Source: Nocardiopsis mwathae (lineage in GTDB: Bacteria; Actinomycetota; Actinomycetes; Streptosporangiales; Streptosporangiaceae). Taken from it: a DNA stretch of 64,000 nt. Of the stretch, positions 54,103-63,230 are shown piece after piece. Each line of letters starts with the position of its first letter. The first letter of the stretch is position 1. The stretch is taken from contig NZ_JACHDS010000001.1 in the NCBI RefSeq assembly GCF_014201195.1, forward strand, positions 4,588,001 to 4,652,000, in the 5' to 3' direction. Both the position numbers and the translations under genes were made by a program. The notes beneath the pieces were generated by a model. It saw only the letters and a list, made by a program, of their open reading frames with translations, was not told where the DNA came from and did not search any database.

Positions 54103-56643
54103 CTACTCGTCGTCGGAGCCGCCGGAGTCCGAAGCGGAATCGGCGTCCGAGTCGGCGGCTTCGGCCTCCTTCTCCTCTTCCTCCTTCTTCGCCTCCTCCT
54201 CTTCCTTCTTCTTCCGTTCTTCCTCTTCGCGCTTCCGCTCGGCCTCGGCTTCGGCACGCGCGCCCGCGCGGTTGGTGCACACCTCGGGGGCCGCGGCGGA
54301 CCGGCCGTCGACGGCGACGATGGTGAAGCAGTACTCGGCCTCGGTGTCGTCCGTCGTCACCTGGGCGACCGTCACCCCCGCACCGGTGCGGAGCAGCGTC
54401 TTGGGGTGGTCGTGTGAGGAACCGCCGACGACGAAGTAGCTCGCCTTGCCACCGGAGTTGTCCGTCCATTGCACCTGGACACTGCTCAGGTTGTCCTGCA
54501 GAGAGACGTTCGAGGGAGCCGACACCTCCGGTAGGGGCTCGGACTTCGACGCCGAGTCGGACTTCTCGTCACCCGCGGCGGACTCCGTGTCCGCCTCGGC
54601 GCCGTCCTTCGCCTCGTCGTCCGTGTCGCCGCCGTCGCCTTCGTCGGCCGCCAGCAGCCCCGCCGCCTGCGTGTCGGTGGTGGTCAGCCCGGGACCGGGC
54701 CGCGCGACCGCGAGGGCCGTCGCGGCACCGGACACGACGACGATGGAGGCGGCCGCAGCGACGATGTGCAGGTGGCGGCGCCAGCGGGCGGGGCGGTCGG
54801 GGCCGGGGTCGGAGAAGTCCGGCCAGTCCTCGTCGTCGCCCCGGCCGTGCGCCGCGCCGTCCGCCGGCCCCGGGAGCGGGGGCGATTCGGCCGAGCCGCT
54901 CCACCCCTCCAGCCGGGACCAGGCCTGCTGGGTGACGAGGTCGACGCCCGCCTCGCCGCGGATCCGCTCCAACAGGTTGTGGACGCCGGTGTTCTCGGCC
55001 AGGCCGGAAGAGCGGCGGGTGGACCGCGTGTCCGGTTCGGGCGAGGCGGGCACAGGTGCCGGGGGCACAGATGCCGGGGGCGCGGGTGCGGGGGGCGCGG
55101 CGTGGCCGGCAGCTCCGGCTGCGTGCCCGGGCTGGCGCGGCTGCCCGTCCCAGCCGGTCCCGGCGGCGTGCGCACCCTGCGTGGCCGCCGCAGGCGGCGG
55201 GGCGGCAGCGCCGGGGTAAGCGCCAGCCGGAGGGACAACCGGAGCCTGCGGCCCGGAAGATGCGGTCCCCGCGCCGTACACCGGAGCCGGGGGCTGAGCG
55301 GCAGGCGGAACCTGCGGTCCGGACGGTGGGTGTGCCGCTCGGGCCTGGGAGGCAGCGGGCTGCTGCGGCCCCGACGGGGGCACGTACCCGTGCGGGGCCG
55401 CGGGCGGGTAGGGAGTAGGCGCCATGCCGGCATGGGGGCCGGACGGCTGCGATGCAGCCGGGGGCGGGGCCGGGGCCGGCCCGGGCGCCGGATGGTGCGT
55501 CGGCGCCTGCGGGGCAGCGGGCGTCGCGGTCCCATACGGCGCCGCGGATGGTACCTGAGGGCCGGAGTGCTGGTCGGCGGCGTGCCGGGGCGGCGTCTGC
55601 GGACCGGTGGGGCGCTGGGGGTACCCGGGCGTCTCGGGCCGGGGCGGCACCGGCGGCGGTGACCCGGCGGGGGGAGTCTGCTGTGGCCGGACCTGGCCGT
55701 GAGACGGATTCGGCCCGGTCGGCGTGCCCGGCGCATTCGGTCCGGTCGGTACACCCGGCGCGGGCGGGGCGGGTGGCGCAGGGGCAGGGGCAGGGGCGAG
55801 AGCAGGCGCAGCGGCGGACGCGGAGTCGGGGCGCTCGGTCCACGTGCGCTCCAGCTCGACCGCGAACTCGCCCGGCGTCGCGTAGCGCTCGGCCGGGTCC
55901 TTGGCCAGTGCTCGGAGCAGCACGTTGTTCAGCCGCCACGGGACATCTCCGCGCCGAACCGGCGACGCCGGGGTCCGCAGCGCCACGGCCGCGTACTCCT
56001 GCGGGCCGGGCGAGACGATGCTGTCGCCGCCGAACGGCGGGTGCCCGGCGAGCAGCGTCCACAGCACGGACGCGAGCTCGTACACATCCGAGGCGGGCGA
56101 GGTCCCCGTCGCGCGCAGAACCTCGGGCGGCGCGTGGTAGACCAGCTCGGAGCTGGTGCGGAGCCTGGGTGGCGGGCCACCGATCTCGGCGGTCGCGCCG
56201 AAGTCGGTGAGCACGGCCGAACTGGACGCGCGCAGGATGTTGCTGGGAACGATCTCGTTGTGCAGCAGGCCGTGGCCGTGCATGACGGACAGCGCACCGG
56301 CCACGGCGCGACCGACGCGCACGACCTCGCGGGGGTGGAGAGGGCCGCTCTGCCCGAGAACGTCGGTGTAGGAGCCGTCCGGATAGAAGGGCATGACCTT
56401 GACGGACTCGCCCGTGGACGTGCGCGCGACGTCCAGGAGGGGCACCACGCCCTGGGCTCCGCCGAAGTCGCGGACGCGAAGGATCTCGTCGAACCCGGTG
56501 GCATTGTGCATGACCTTCAGCGCGACGGGGGTCTCCATCCGGGCGCTGATCGCCCGGTACACCTGGGAATCGCGGCCGCGGTAGGCCAGCGCCAAGGAGT
56601 GGAACCCGTCCACGCGCACAGTGGAACGCTCCCCACCCGACAT
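54103..56643 (-). CDS. Receptor-like Ser/Thr kinase homologue with altered catalytic loop and FN3 ectodomain
   Basis: 846 residues from MSGGERSTVRV with GAGAG six bases upstream. Kinase domain (10-280): VALK Lys43, DFG at 147-149, but the catalytic loop reads HNEIVPSN (128-135) where HRDxKPxN is expected, so the catalytic Asp is Glu and the Lys is Val: weak or inactive. A Pro/Ala/Gln-rich linker of about 300 residues follows, one TM (about 623-645), an FN3 domain (about 705-780) with VQVQWTDNSGG, and a highly charged Glu/Lys helix tail. Located beside WXG100 genes, so possibly a type VII locus regulator or scaffold. Confidence 0.82.
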   Translation of the reverse strand: MSGGERSTVRVDGFHSLALAYRGRDSQVYRAISARMETPVALKVMHNATGFDEILRVRDFGGAQGVVPLLDVARTSTGESVKVMPFYPDGSYTDVLGQSGPLHPREVVRVGRAVAGALSVMHGHGLLHNEIVPSNILRASSSAVLTDFGATAEIGGPPPRLRTSSELVYHAPPEVLRATGTSPASDVYELASVLWTLLAGHPPFGGDSIVSPGPQEYAAVALRTPASPVRRGDVPWRLNNVLLRALAKDPAERYATPGEFAVELERTWTERPDSASAAAPALAPAPAPAPPAPPAPGVPTGPNAPGTPTGPNPSHGQVRPQQTPPAGSPPPVPPRPETPGYPQRPTGPQTPPRHAADQHSGPQVPSAAPYGTATPAAPQAPTHHPAPGPAPAPPPAASQPSGPHAGMAPTPYPPAAPHGYVPPSGPQQPAASQARAAHPPSGPQVPPAAQPPAPVYGAGTASSGPQAPVVPPAGAYPGAAAPPPAAATQGAHAAGTGWDGQPRQPGHAAGAAGHAAPPAPAPPASVPPAPVPASPEPDTRSTRRSSGLAENTGVHNLLERIRGEAGVDLVTQQAWSRLEGWSGSAESPPLPGPADGAAHGRGDDEDWPDFSDPGPDRPARWRRHLHIVAAAASIVVVSGAATALAVARPGPGLTTTDTQAAGLLAADEGDGGDTDDEAKDGAEADTESAAGDEKSDSASKSEPLPEVSAPSNVSLQDNLSSVQVQWTDNSGGKASYFVVGGSSHDHPKTLLRTGAGVTVAQVTTDDTEAEYCFTIVAVDGRSAAAPEVCTNRAGARAEAEAERKREEEERKKKEEEEAKKEEEEKEAEAADSDADSASDSGGSDDE

Positions 56644-56788
56644 CACGTGCTCTCTTCCCTCAATCGACCGCAACCATCACACGCCTACCACCATGGCATC
56701 TTCCGGGAGGACAGGGCGAAAAAACGGCGGCCGGATCCGGCCGCCGCTCTCGTCCCCTTCTCATCCGCCGGACGAGCGCGGGTCGGGT

Positions 56789-57169
56789 TCAGCCGGGCTG
56801 ACCGCCCAGGCCGGACTGCCCGACGGGGTTCTGCTGCTGGGTCACCGGACCGGGGTTGCGGGCGTTTTCCCGTTCCTGGTTGATCTCCTGCTGCTTGTCG
56901 AAGGCGGAGTGCACCGCGATGCCCCCGCAGATGAGCGCGATCAGGATGACACCGCCGATCACCGCGGGCCAGACGCGCTGCCGTCGCCGCCAGTAGCGGC
57001 TGGAGCCGTAGAGCAGGGCGGCGCGCAACTGGCGCCGGCGCAGGGCGTCGGCCTGGAGCACGTACTGGTCGGCGTTGGGCGTGTAGTGGAACGCCTCGGG
57101 GACCATGCCCTCGGAGTTCGCGGGCGCGGTCGGCGCGGGTGACGGGGGTGAGGACGCTGAGTGGGACAC
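56789..57169 (-). CDS. Single-TM protein of the WXG100 locus
   Basis: 126 residues, GTG start without clear SD, 34 bp after the WXG100 gene. Disordered Ser/Pro N-terminus, an amphipathic Arg-rich segment QADALRRRQLRAALLYGSSRYWRRRQR, one TM (VWPAVIGGVILIALICGGIAVH), then a Gln/Asn/Pro-rich tail ending GLGGQPG. Proteins of this plan are common between Esx genes and kinases in actinomycetes; not assigned to an Ecc component. Probably a membrane accessory of the secretion locus. Confidence 0.65.
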   Translation of the reverse strand: MSHSASSPPSPAPTAPANSEGMVPEAFHYTPNADQYVLQADALRRRQLRAALLYGSSRYWRRRQRVWPAVIGGVILIALICGGIAVHSAFDKQQEINQERENARNPGPVTQQQNPVGQSGLGGQPG

Positions 57170-57203
57170 GGGAGATGACCGTCTGGTGGGGGCCGGAGAG
57201 CGG

Positions 57204-57491
57204 CTAGAACAGGCCGTTCAGGTACTTGGACAGCTTGCCGTAGTTGTCCGCCGCACTGTCGGTGGAGTCGATCAGCTTGGCGAAGGCGCTGTTGACCTGC
57301 TGGAACTGGTTGTCGAACTCGGTGGCCTTGTTCTGGAACTCGGGGCTACCGGAGCCCTCCCACTTGGAGACGGTGCCCTCGGACTGGTTCTTGATCTGTT
57401 CCATGATGCCCCGGAAGCGGGTCAGGTACTGCTGCTGCTCGAAAGCGAGATTCTGCAGGCCACCGACGTTGCCGTAGACCTCGAACGACAT
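57204..57491 (-). CDS. WXG100 family protein (EsxA-like)
   Basis: 95 residues; AGGAAG four bases before the ATG. Two helices joined by the WXG turn in VSKWEGSGSPEFQNKA (W-E-G), preceded by LAFEQQQYLTRFRGIMEQIKNQS. Small secreted substrate or partner of a type VII (ESX) system; folds as a hairpin dimerising with another Esx protein, likely the product of the gene upstream. The core ESX ATPase is not in this window. Confidence 0.9.
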   Translation of the reverse strand: MSFEVYGNVGGLQNLAFEQQQYLTRFRGIMEQIKNQSEGTVSKWEGSGSPEFQNKATEFDNQFQQVNSAFAKLIDSTDSAADNYGKLSKYLNGLF

Positions 57492-57627
57492 GTGACTTCC
57501 TAACGTTGAAACGGGTTCGGGGGAAGAGGAAGGCGCGGAGTGCGCAGCCAACCCGGCTCACTCGACCGGCCGCGGCGGCTGAGGCGTGCGGGGGAGCCAT
57601 CGGGCCGACCCGCCTCGCACTCACACC

Positions 57628-57653
57628 TATTACTAAGGCGTTATTACTTAGGC
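57628..57653 (-). promoter_or_regulatory. Direct repeat in the EsxA-like gene leader
   Basis: TATTACTAAGGC and TATTACTTAGGC, 11 of 12 identical, 14-bp period, in an A/T-rich patch 137 bases upstream of the WXG100 start and 16 bases past the preceding stop. Candidate tandem regulator site or promoter; no known box matches. Confidence 0.45.
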
Positions 57654-57668
57654 TTTACCTACGCAGCA

Positions 57669-58007
57669 CTAACCGTTGACCGGCCGGGAGAGGCCCCCGA
57701 GCTGGTTCCCGGCCGCGCCGAAGTCGTCGCTGGACTGGGTGTCGGTGGCGTTGACCTGCTTCTGGCCCTCGTTCAGCTTGATGCCGTTGTTCGAGCACCA
57801 GGTCATCAGCTCGTCGAAGCGCTGGTTCAGCTCACCGCGCGCCTGCCGGAACTTGGAGAGCGCGTTGCCCTGGAGGGACTGGCTGTCCTTGTCCATGTCC
57901 TCGATCAGCCGACCGAGCTGCTGCCACAGCCCCTCAGACGACTCGCCGAGGCCTTCCCCTCCCTTCGAAAGCGCATCTGCCTGAGTCAAACCGACGTGTT
58001 CACTCAT
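57669..58007 (-). CDS. WXG100-superfamily protein without the Trp (EsxB-like partner)
   Basis: 112 residues. All-helical with the turn LQGNALSKF in place of W-x-G, i.e. Leu for Trp with the Gly shifted, as in many Esx partner proteins. C-terminal helix then a flexible Asn/Gly tail. Co-directional with the EsxA-like gene 177 bp downstream, giving a presumed heterodimer. No YxxxD/E export signal is obvious in the tail, so it may rely on its partner for export. Confidence 0.75.
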   Translation of the reverse strand: MSEHVGLTQADALSKGGEGLGESSEGLWQQLGRLIEDMDKDSQSLQGNALSKFRQARGELNQRFDELMTWCSNNGIKLNEGQKQVNATDTQSSDDFGAAGNQLGGLSRPVNG

Positions 58008-58369
58008 GAGCTTCCCTTCAGATGAGCACCAGTACAGGGGAGAAGAGGGGCACCGGCCCCTTCACGCGACCCTCAACCCTCAGCAGGCCCCTCGCGGCAC
58101 ACACCGCCGCATACCCGCCGGATCACGCACAGAGCGACACTAATGGCCCCCTGTGACACCGGTCAACGAGGCCGACCCCACGCCGAGCCCGGCTCATGCA
58201 CGAGCTCCGACGATCTTGTGGTAGGTGTACTTACCGCCCAAATAACACTTCCGTCACCCTTCGTAACCACGCCGCGAAGAGTAAGGGGTCCCATCCCGGC
58301 AAACAACAACTCCGCGTAATCACTTTGAGACACACGTCACGATGCTAGGACGGACGAAGGAGAGGGACC
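58008..58369. other. Divergent control region of the type VII-like locus
   Basis: No gene seen. Separates the GC-rich Esx genes (minus) from the A/T-richer island (plus). Contains the operator-like GGTAGGTG/TACTTACC at 58220-58235. GC falls gradually toward the right, marking the island border. Confidence 0.5.
58220..58235. promoter_or_regulatory. Operator-like near-palindrome
   Basis: GGTAGGTGTACTTACC, six of eight pairs complementary around a central GTAC-like core. Placed mid-way between divergent genes; function is a guess. Confidence 0.3.
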
Positions 58370-58699
58370 ATGACAGACGAATCCGGCGGCAACCCCAATG
58401 AAGGTTTTGCCATGGGGAACACAACAGTAGAAATCTCAGAAAGCTTCAAGGGCATCGCAAAAAAATTTGGAGATGTATGCGCTGACGCCAAGACAGCCTC
58501 CGGGTCAGACCCCGGAGTAAAAGGATTCTCATCCTTTAGCGACGAAGCCCTGGACACGATCAGAAAAGTACAACACCATGGAACCCAAATGGGAGGCAAT
58601 ATGATCGTGTCCGCCGACTCCATTGCTAAGAATGACCAGGAACATATGACCGAGTTCGAGAAGCATGCTTACGGGCTTAATAGACGCGTTAACCATTAG
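58370..58699 (+). CDS. Small helical protein, EspC/WXG100-like
   Basis: 109 residues; GGAGAGGG before the ATG. Mostly helical: VEISESFKGIAKKFGDVCADAKTASG, cited in part, and DEALDTIRKVQHHGTQMGGNMIVSADSIAKNDQEH. The pattern resembles ESX-associated EspC-type (DUF2580-like) proteins, with no W-x-G. Codons are visibly A/T-rich (AAA, AAT, GGA) unlike the genes to its left. Directly followed by the 861-residue protein; the two are probably co-transcribed and co-exported. Confidence 0.6.
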   Translation: MTDESGGNPNEGFAMGNTTVEISESFKGIAKKFGDVCADAKTASGSDPGVKGFSSFSDEALDTIRKVQHHGTQMGGNMIVSADSIAKNDQEHMTEFEKHAYGLNRRVNH

Positions 58700-58754
58700 A
58701 TTTACCAGCACAATAAGCAACTCGCACCACTCCATACAATAGAAGATGAATGCC

Positions 58755-61340
58755 ATGAGCGGATTCGACAAGTCCGAATACGATGACAACACCATAAACC
58801 TTGGAGGCCTGAACACCGCTGCAGCAGACTTCGTCTCCATCATTGGCGATATGACCGGGCACTCAGGCGATGTCAAACAGACACTCACGTCAGGTGCGAA
58901 CAACTTTACGGACATGATCTCCGAGAGCATCAAGTCCGAGGCGGCCTACGACGCCGATCTATGGGCCAAGGCAAGTATGTTCTGTGTCGTTGGGTCTGGA
59001 ATCACGGAGCTTTGGATTCAGAACATCAAGGACTTCCGTGACAAACTCGACGAACTTCAACAGGAGTGGGACGACTACCCCCCGCCTCCGAAAGATGATA
59101 AGTCGAGCTCCAGCGAGGGCAAGAACTCGGATGCACTTGACGCCTATAAGACTGCGAAGCTGGAAAAACTCCAGGAGCTCAAAGACAGAGCAGAGGCAGC
59201 CCGCAGCAAGTTCGAGGACGAGGCAAGCGAGCGCAATAGCGACCTCAAAAAGGGAGCGGATGATTTCCCTGTAAAGAAACTTGTAGACGCTGGGGTCCTG
59301 GGCTGGGCCGCCTACAATATCCTCGGTCCGGGGCAGCCGGTCCCGATCACAACAAATGGAGAGATCGGAAAACTTCATGCTAGAAGGGCAGCCAAAGCAC
59401 TAAAAGATGGTAAGAACGTTCCTCCTGAAATCCTTGCGGCCCTTGCTTACCTGAATCAGGTGGGCTTGGATAACCTGGGCACGGAAGAACGTCTGAACAA
59501 GGACCAGAGGGACTACCTTCAGAACTTCTTCGATTCACTTGAAGGTCAGTTCGAAGTCCAAGGCCTGTATGCAGGGTTCGAACCTCTTGGGATTCTTGCA
59601 GTTCCAGACATTTTGTCAGGGAATGCAGGTGTCCCCGTCCCAGATCGCGAGGAAGCCCTAGCGATTCTCGGGGGTGGACTCCTTACGCTCTCAAACGAAG
59701 ACCTTGGAGGGGGTCTCGAACTGCTCCCCGAGAGTGTGCAGCGTGTAGTCAATGGCCCAGAATCATACCCGTTCGACTATCACAACAGCGATTATAGACA
59801 ACATTCGGAATGGGGTGCAGATCTCCGTAAACTGGGTCTCCTCCTTGGCCCAGTCGAGAAGGATATCCAGGGGGGCAAGGAATTTTCTGCCGGGCTAACG
59901 ACGTCAATCGGAAACGAGCTGGATAAGCACGGCCACCTAACTTACCCCGGCCACAACCTCGATTATTCCAATGACAAGGTACTGCAGCCCATCCTTGATG
60001 TTTCTACAAGGAACGAGAAGGCCAATTACGAAATTCTGACTGGTCAATACGAACACTCCCACTATCCATCAGATCCGACGAATATCCTTCGCGGTCTCTA
60101 CAGGTACCAGTGGGACGATGACGGTCAAGCTGTGCGCGGCCTAACTGACTGGATATCTGACGCTTCAGCGAGCAACGATGCTGAGGAAAGAACCCGCGCC
60201 GGCGAAGCAACCGCAGCTCTCATCAAGACACTGACCCAGAAAGATGACGTATTCTCAGCGTTCGCGAACACTGGCGTCGATCTCTCGTCTGACGGCGGTT
60301 CAAGAAGCGCCACTTTCACGGAAATGAATCCAGAGATCGCCGATAGCCTGACTGACATCTTCAAATCCTATACTCAGGACTTCGGCAAGAGCATCGATGG
60401 CAATAAGACATTTAAATATGGGGAGGAGGGGCTCGAAATAGATTCCCGGGCCCGGGCCCGTTTTCTCCAGTATCTCGTCGCCGACGAAGCTTCAGCTATT
60501 CGCACCATATCACTCGTGGAAAAGAATCAATTCGATTCATTTGATTATTATCTTGAAAGGGGAGACAGCAAAGACGGCGACGACACGGTTGCCGGTGACA
60601 GCGGCCGCTTGAAGGGGCTCTTGGAGGCCGCTATTTCAAATGAAATGCTCAACCGCTATAACAATAGCGAAGAGGCCGCTGAAGCGTCAGTCGAGCTGAA
60701 GAGGAAGGCCTGGGACTTTATCCTCGATCAGGCATCTGGAGAAGCTATCAGCAAGGTACCCGGTGGGAAGGCAGGAGGCAAGATCGCAGAGTTCACAGTA
60801 AAGGAATTCGTTACGGATGAGGTGAAAAAGGAGGTCACCAAGATTCTTGATAAACAGAAAGAGGAAATGCTCAATGCTGATCTAGAGAAATTCAAGGCCG
60901 ATAACCCTGAAAACCTGGAAAAGGTACTGAAGAAGAATTACGATGAGAACCAAATGGTAATCGGTAAGTACGCGGTTGACAGAATGGTGGACCGAGGTGT
61001 CATAACCGATAAATACGTCCAAAGCCTTGGGGTAAACGACGCACTCCGGGAGGTTCAGATGGCAATTCCTAACGCGAATGACGAATTCGACCGTGGCGCC
61101 AATAGAGTTGAACCAGGGGGAAGTCGCGCCTATGCGATTGAAGGTGACATCGCATCCCAGAACAAAGACTACTACAACCATTCACTGATGACTGAGTCCA
61201 AGAACTTCTCAGACCAGAATTGGAACGGATACATGCAGTACGCGGCCGAATATAGTAGTACTTCTCCGGAGGCCTACAAGAACTTCGAAGCTGGCACAGG
61301 GCCGACTGGCTGGCCAATTGATCTCCAACCGCAGAAGTAA
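58755..61340 (+). CDS. Large putative type VII-associated protein (DUF6571-like)
   Basis: 861 residues from MSGFDKSEYDD, which has AGAAG nine bases upstream; an ATG three codons earlier is possible. N-terminal helical hairpin (5-125) with LNTAAADFVSIIGDMTGHSGDV and a SITELWIQNI-like segment recalls the WXG/LXG targeting domains of ESX substrates, then a Pro/Lys/Ser linker. The long remainder is mixed helix with no enzyme motif that I recognise; the family looks like actinobacterial DUF6571 proteins found by WXG100 genes (from memory). No signal peptide. Much lower GC than the rest of the window, which suggests transfer. Confidence 0.6.
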   Translation: MSGFDKSEYDDNTINLGGLNTAAADFVSIIGDMTGHSGDVKQTLTSGANNFTDMISESIKSEAAYDADLWAKASMFCVVGSGITELWIQNIKDFRDKLDELQQEWDDYPPPPKDDKSSSSEGKNSDALDAYKTAKLEKLQELKDRAEAARSKFEDEASERNSDLKKGADDFPVKKLVDAGVLGWAAYNILGPGQPVPITTNGEIGKLHARRAAKALKDGKNVPPEILAALAYLNQVGLDNLGTEERLNKDQRDYLQNFFDSLEGQFEVQGLYAGFEPLGILAVPDILSGNAGVPVPDREEALAILGGGLLTLSNEDLGGGLELLPESVQRVVNGPESYPFDYHNSDYRQHSEWGADLRKLGLLLGPVEKDIQGGKEFSAGLTTSIGNELDKHGHLTYPGHNLDYSNDKVLQPILDVSTRNEKANYEILTGQYEHSHYPSDPTNILRGLYRYQWDDDGQAVRGLTDWISDASASNDAEERTRAGEATAALIKTLTQKDDVFSAFANTGVDLSSDGGSRSATFTEMNPEIADSLTDIFKSYTQDFGKSIDGNKTFKYGEEGLEIDSRARARFLQYLVADEASAIRTISLVEKNQFDSFDYYLERGDSKDGDDTVAGDSGRLKGLLEAAISNEMLNRYNNSEEAAEASVELKRKAWDFILDQASGEAISKVPGGKAGGKIAEFTVKEFVTDEVKKEVTKILDKQKEEMLNADLEKFKADNPENLEKVLKKNYDENQMVIGKYAVDRMVDRGVITDKYVQSLGVNDALREVQMAIPNANDEFDRGANRVEPGGSRAYAIEGDIASQNKDYYNHSLMTESKNFSDQNWNGYMQYAAEYSSTSPEAYKNFEAGTGPTGWPIDLQPQK

Positions 61341-61349
61341 GGATGGGTT

Positions 61350-63230
61350 GTGACTAGAGTGGGGACCCGATCCAGCGCAACGAGCTGGTTTGCAACCGCC
61401 ATCTTTTGTTCGTCAGCGACGATTCTTGCAGCCTCCACTTTTTTCCTAAAGAGAAGGGGTAGCATCGCTCATACGAATGAATCGTACTTCTACGCAGCGG
61501 CATTCTTCGCTATTGCGCTGTCTCTGTTTCTCTTGATAAGGCCTCTTCTTCTCTCGCAGGTTGAGAAACCGTCACAGACTCGCTTCTGGCTAGACCAAGC
61601 AGCGGCCCGGATTTCGGCGGCTTTAGGATCTGTTCTTGCTCTAACGGCTCTGTACGTTGCTTATCCGAGCGCGACAATCGCTGCTCAGCTATTGAATCCA
61701 GCCAGCTCTGGAATACCTTTCGAAGTAATTTCCTGGATGTCGTGGGCTGGAGTTGCTTTATCTGGATGCATTCTAATCCTCATTCCCCCGCCGTCTTTGT
61801 ACAGGCCGGTCCGCGTTACGCTAACCGCTGCCTCTGCAGGTGTGATGGTTACCCTGACCATCGTGGCCAGTGGAACACTGATCCCGCTCTACCAGGGCGT
61901 AGAGCATACGGCGGCTTCACCCCCTAAGAATGAACTTGGTTATCCGTCAAGTATCAACAGCGTCGGCTGGCGCTGGGAATCACCAGCCGGAAGCCACATC
62001 CTCCGAGTCTGGCCCACTTCAGGAGGAGTCACTGCCCTGGTGGGAGAGAACAAAGCAGTTGACGGCGTGATAGGGCTGGACTCTGAAACAGGTCGAGAAG
62101 TTTGGCGATATCGCATCCCCGGACGTCAAATAATTGCAAATATCTCGGGAAACGGCTCCAACATTTTCATTGAACATGAATATAGGAACCTTTTGGATAA
62201 AGGCGTAAAAAATATGGAGCTAGACTCTGCGACGGGAGAAATTCTCAAAGAATTTAGCTCATCGACCGAGGAACTGAACCAGGAGAACGACTCCGAAGAT
62301 GTTCTCTTTACCTCCTACGGTCAGCTATTTGCTGGTGATGGTGAGCGGGTTCTGATTAGGTCTGAGTCTGTTCCGAGATCCGATGATGGCTACGATTGGG
62401 AATACAGATCCGAGAGCGGGTGCGAAGTAGACGCAACTGACAGGGATGAATTTATGAAAAGCATCCGTGTCATATCCGATGTCGTTTTGGTACCTCTCAA
62501 TTGCTCCGTCCCAAAACGCTCAGACGCTACTGAGTACGATAACCCCAGCAAGGGACACCTTGTCGCGCTGGACGCAAGAGACGGACAGGTGAAGTGGGAC
62601 TACACGTGGGACTCTGTTAAAGACCAAGCACGAGGACTCGCCAGTATTTCCATAGGCTCAGACGGATCCACGGTCCGTGTATATGACTACCTCCAGTATG
62701 CACGTGATCAGTTCTCAGATAACCCTGTCCATTCCATTCTTGACCTTGAGACCGGAGAGCCGATTAATGAGCACATCGGACCATTTTCCGGCCCGCAGGT
62801 GGTAGATTTTGATGCTTCAGTGATTGTCCTCCGAGACCAAGCCGCTTCCGCGTATTCACTAATTAGAGCCAAGAACCACGAGCTTTTGGGAAAGACGCAA
62901 TCCAATTCCGAACCCCAAGATCAGACAAAGCCTACTCTTTTGAGTGAATCCCTTGTTGTTCCTTCAGTTGACCCCCAAAGCGAAGAGCACACTGCACCCC
63001 GCGCCGGTGTCGATTCTGTAACAGTTTACTCAAAAGCCAATCCTGATGAGCCGCCGACGAGCATCGAGCTTGAACCGGGATCTGTTCTGCTTCCCCAGGG
63101 TGAGGAAAGGATTATGATAAAGGCTCCTGGTGCGCTTATAGTTGGATCCAATTCCCCTTCGACGGAGAATTCAGATGGCGCACTGTACTCCAACTACCCA
63201 ACAGCCCTGATCGGCCTCGTGAACCGATGA
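61350..63230 (+). CDS. Polytopic membrane protein with extracellular PQQ-like propeller
   Basis: 626 residues; GTG start nine bases after the preceding stop, SD AAGGATGGG. Five or so TM segments in the first 180 residues (e.g. YFYAAAFFAIALSLFLLI, VTLTAASAGVMVTLTIVAS), then a large outer domain with propeller blades: VIGLDSETGREVWRYRI, LVALDARDGQVKWDYTWD and SILDLETGEPI. Two Cys pairs may be disulfides. Likely binds ligand or displays a scaffold on the cell surface. Low GC like the gene before it, and coupled to it, so it belongs to the same island. It recalls the lipoprotein at 5027 in fold only. Confidence 0.7.
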   Translation: MTRVGTRSSATSWFATAIFCSSATILAASTFFLKRRGSIAHTNESYFYAAAFFAIALSLFLLIRPLLLSQVEKPSQTRFWLDQAAARISAALGSVLALTALYVAYPSATIAAQLLNPASSGIPFEVISWMSWAGVALSGCILILIPPPSLYRPVRVTLTAASAGVMVTLTIVASGTLIPLYQGVEHTAASPPKNELGYPSSINSVGWRWESPAGSHILRVWPTSGGVTALVGENKAVDGVIGLDSETGREVWRYRIPGRQIIANISGNGSNIFIEHEYRNLLDKGVKNMELDSATGEILKEFSSSTEELNQENDSEDVLFTSYGQLFAGDGERVLIRSESVPRSDDGYDWEYRSESGCEVDATDRDEFMKSIRVISDVVLVPLNCSVPKRSDATEYDNPSKGHLVALDARDGQVKWDYTWDSVKDQARGLASISIGSDGSTVRVYDYLQYARDQFSDNPVHSILDLETGEPINEHIGPFSGPQVVDFDASVIVLRDQAASAYSLIRAKNHELLGKTQSNSEPQDQTKPTLLSESLVVPSVDPQSEEHTAPRAGVDSVTVYSKANPDEPPTSIELEPGSVLLPQGEERIMIKAPGALIVGSNSPSTENSDGALYSNYPTALIGLVNR

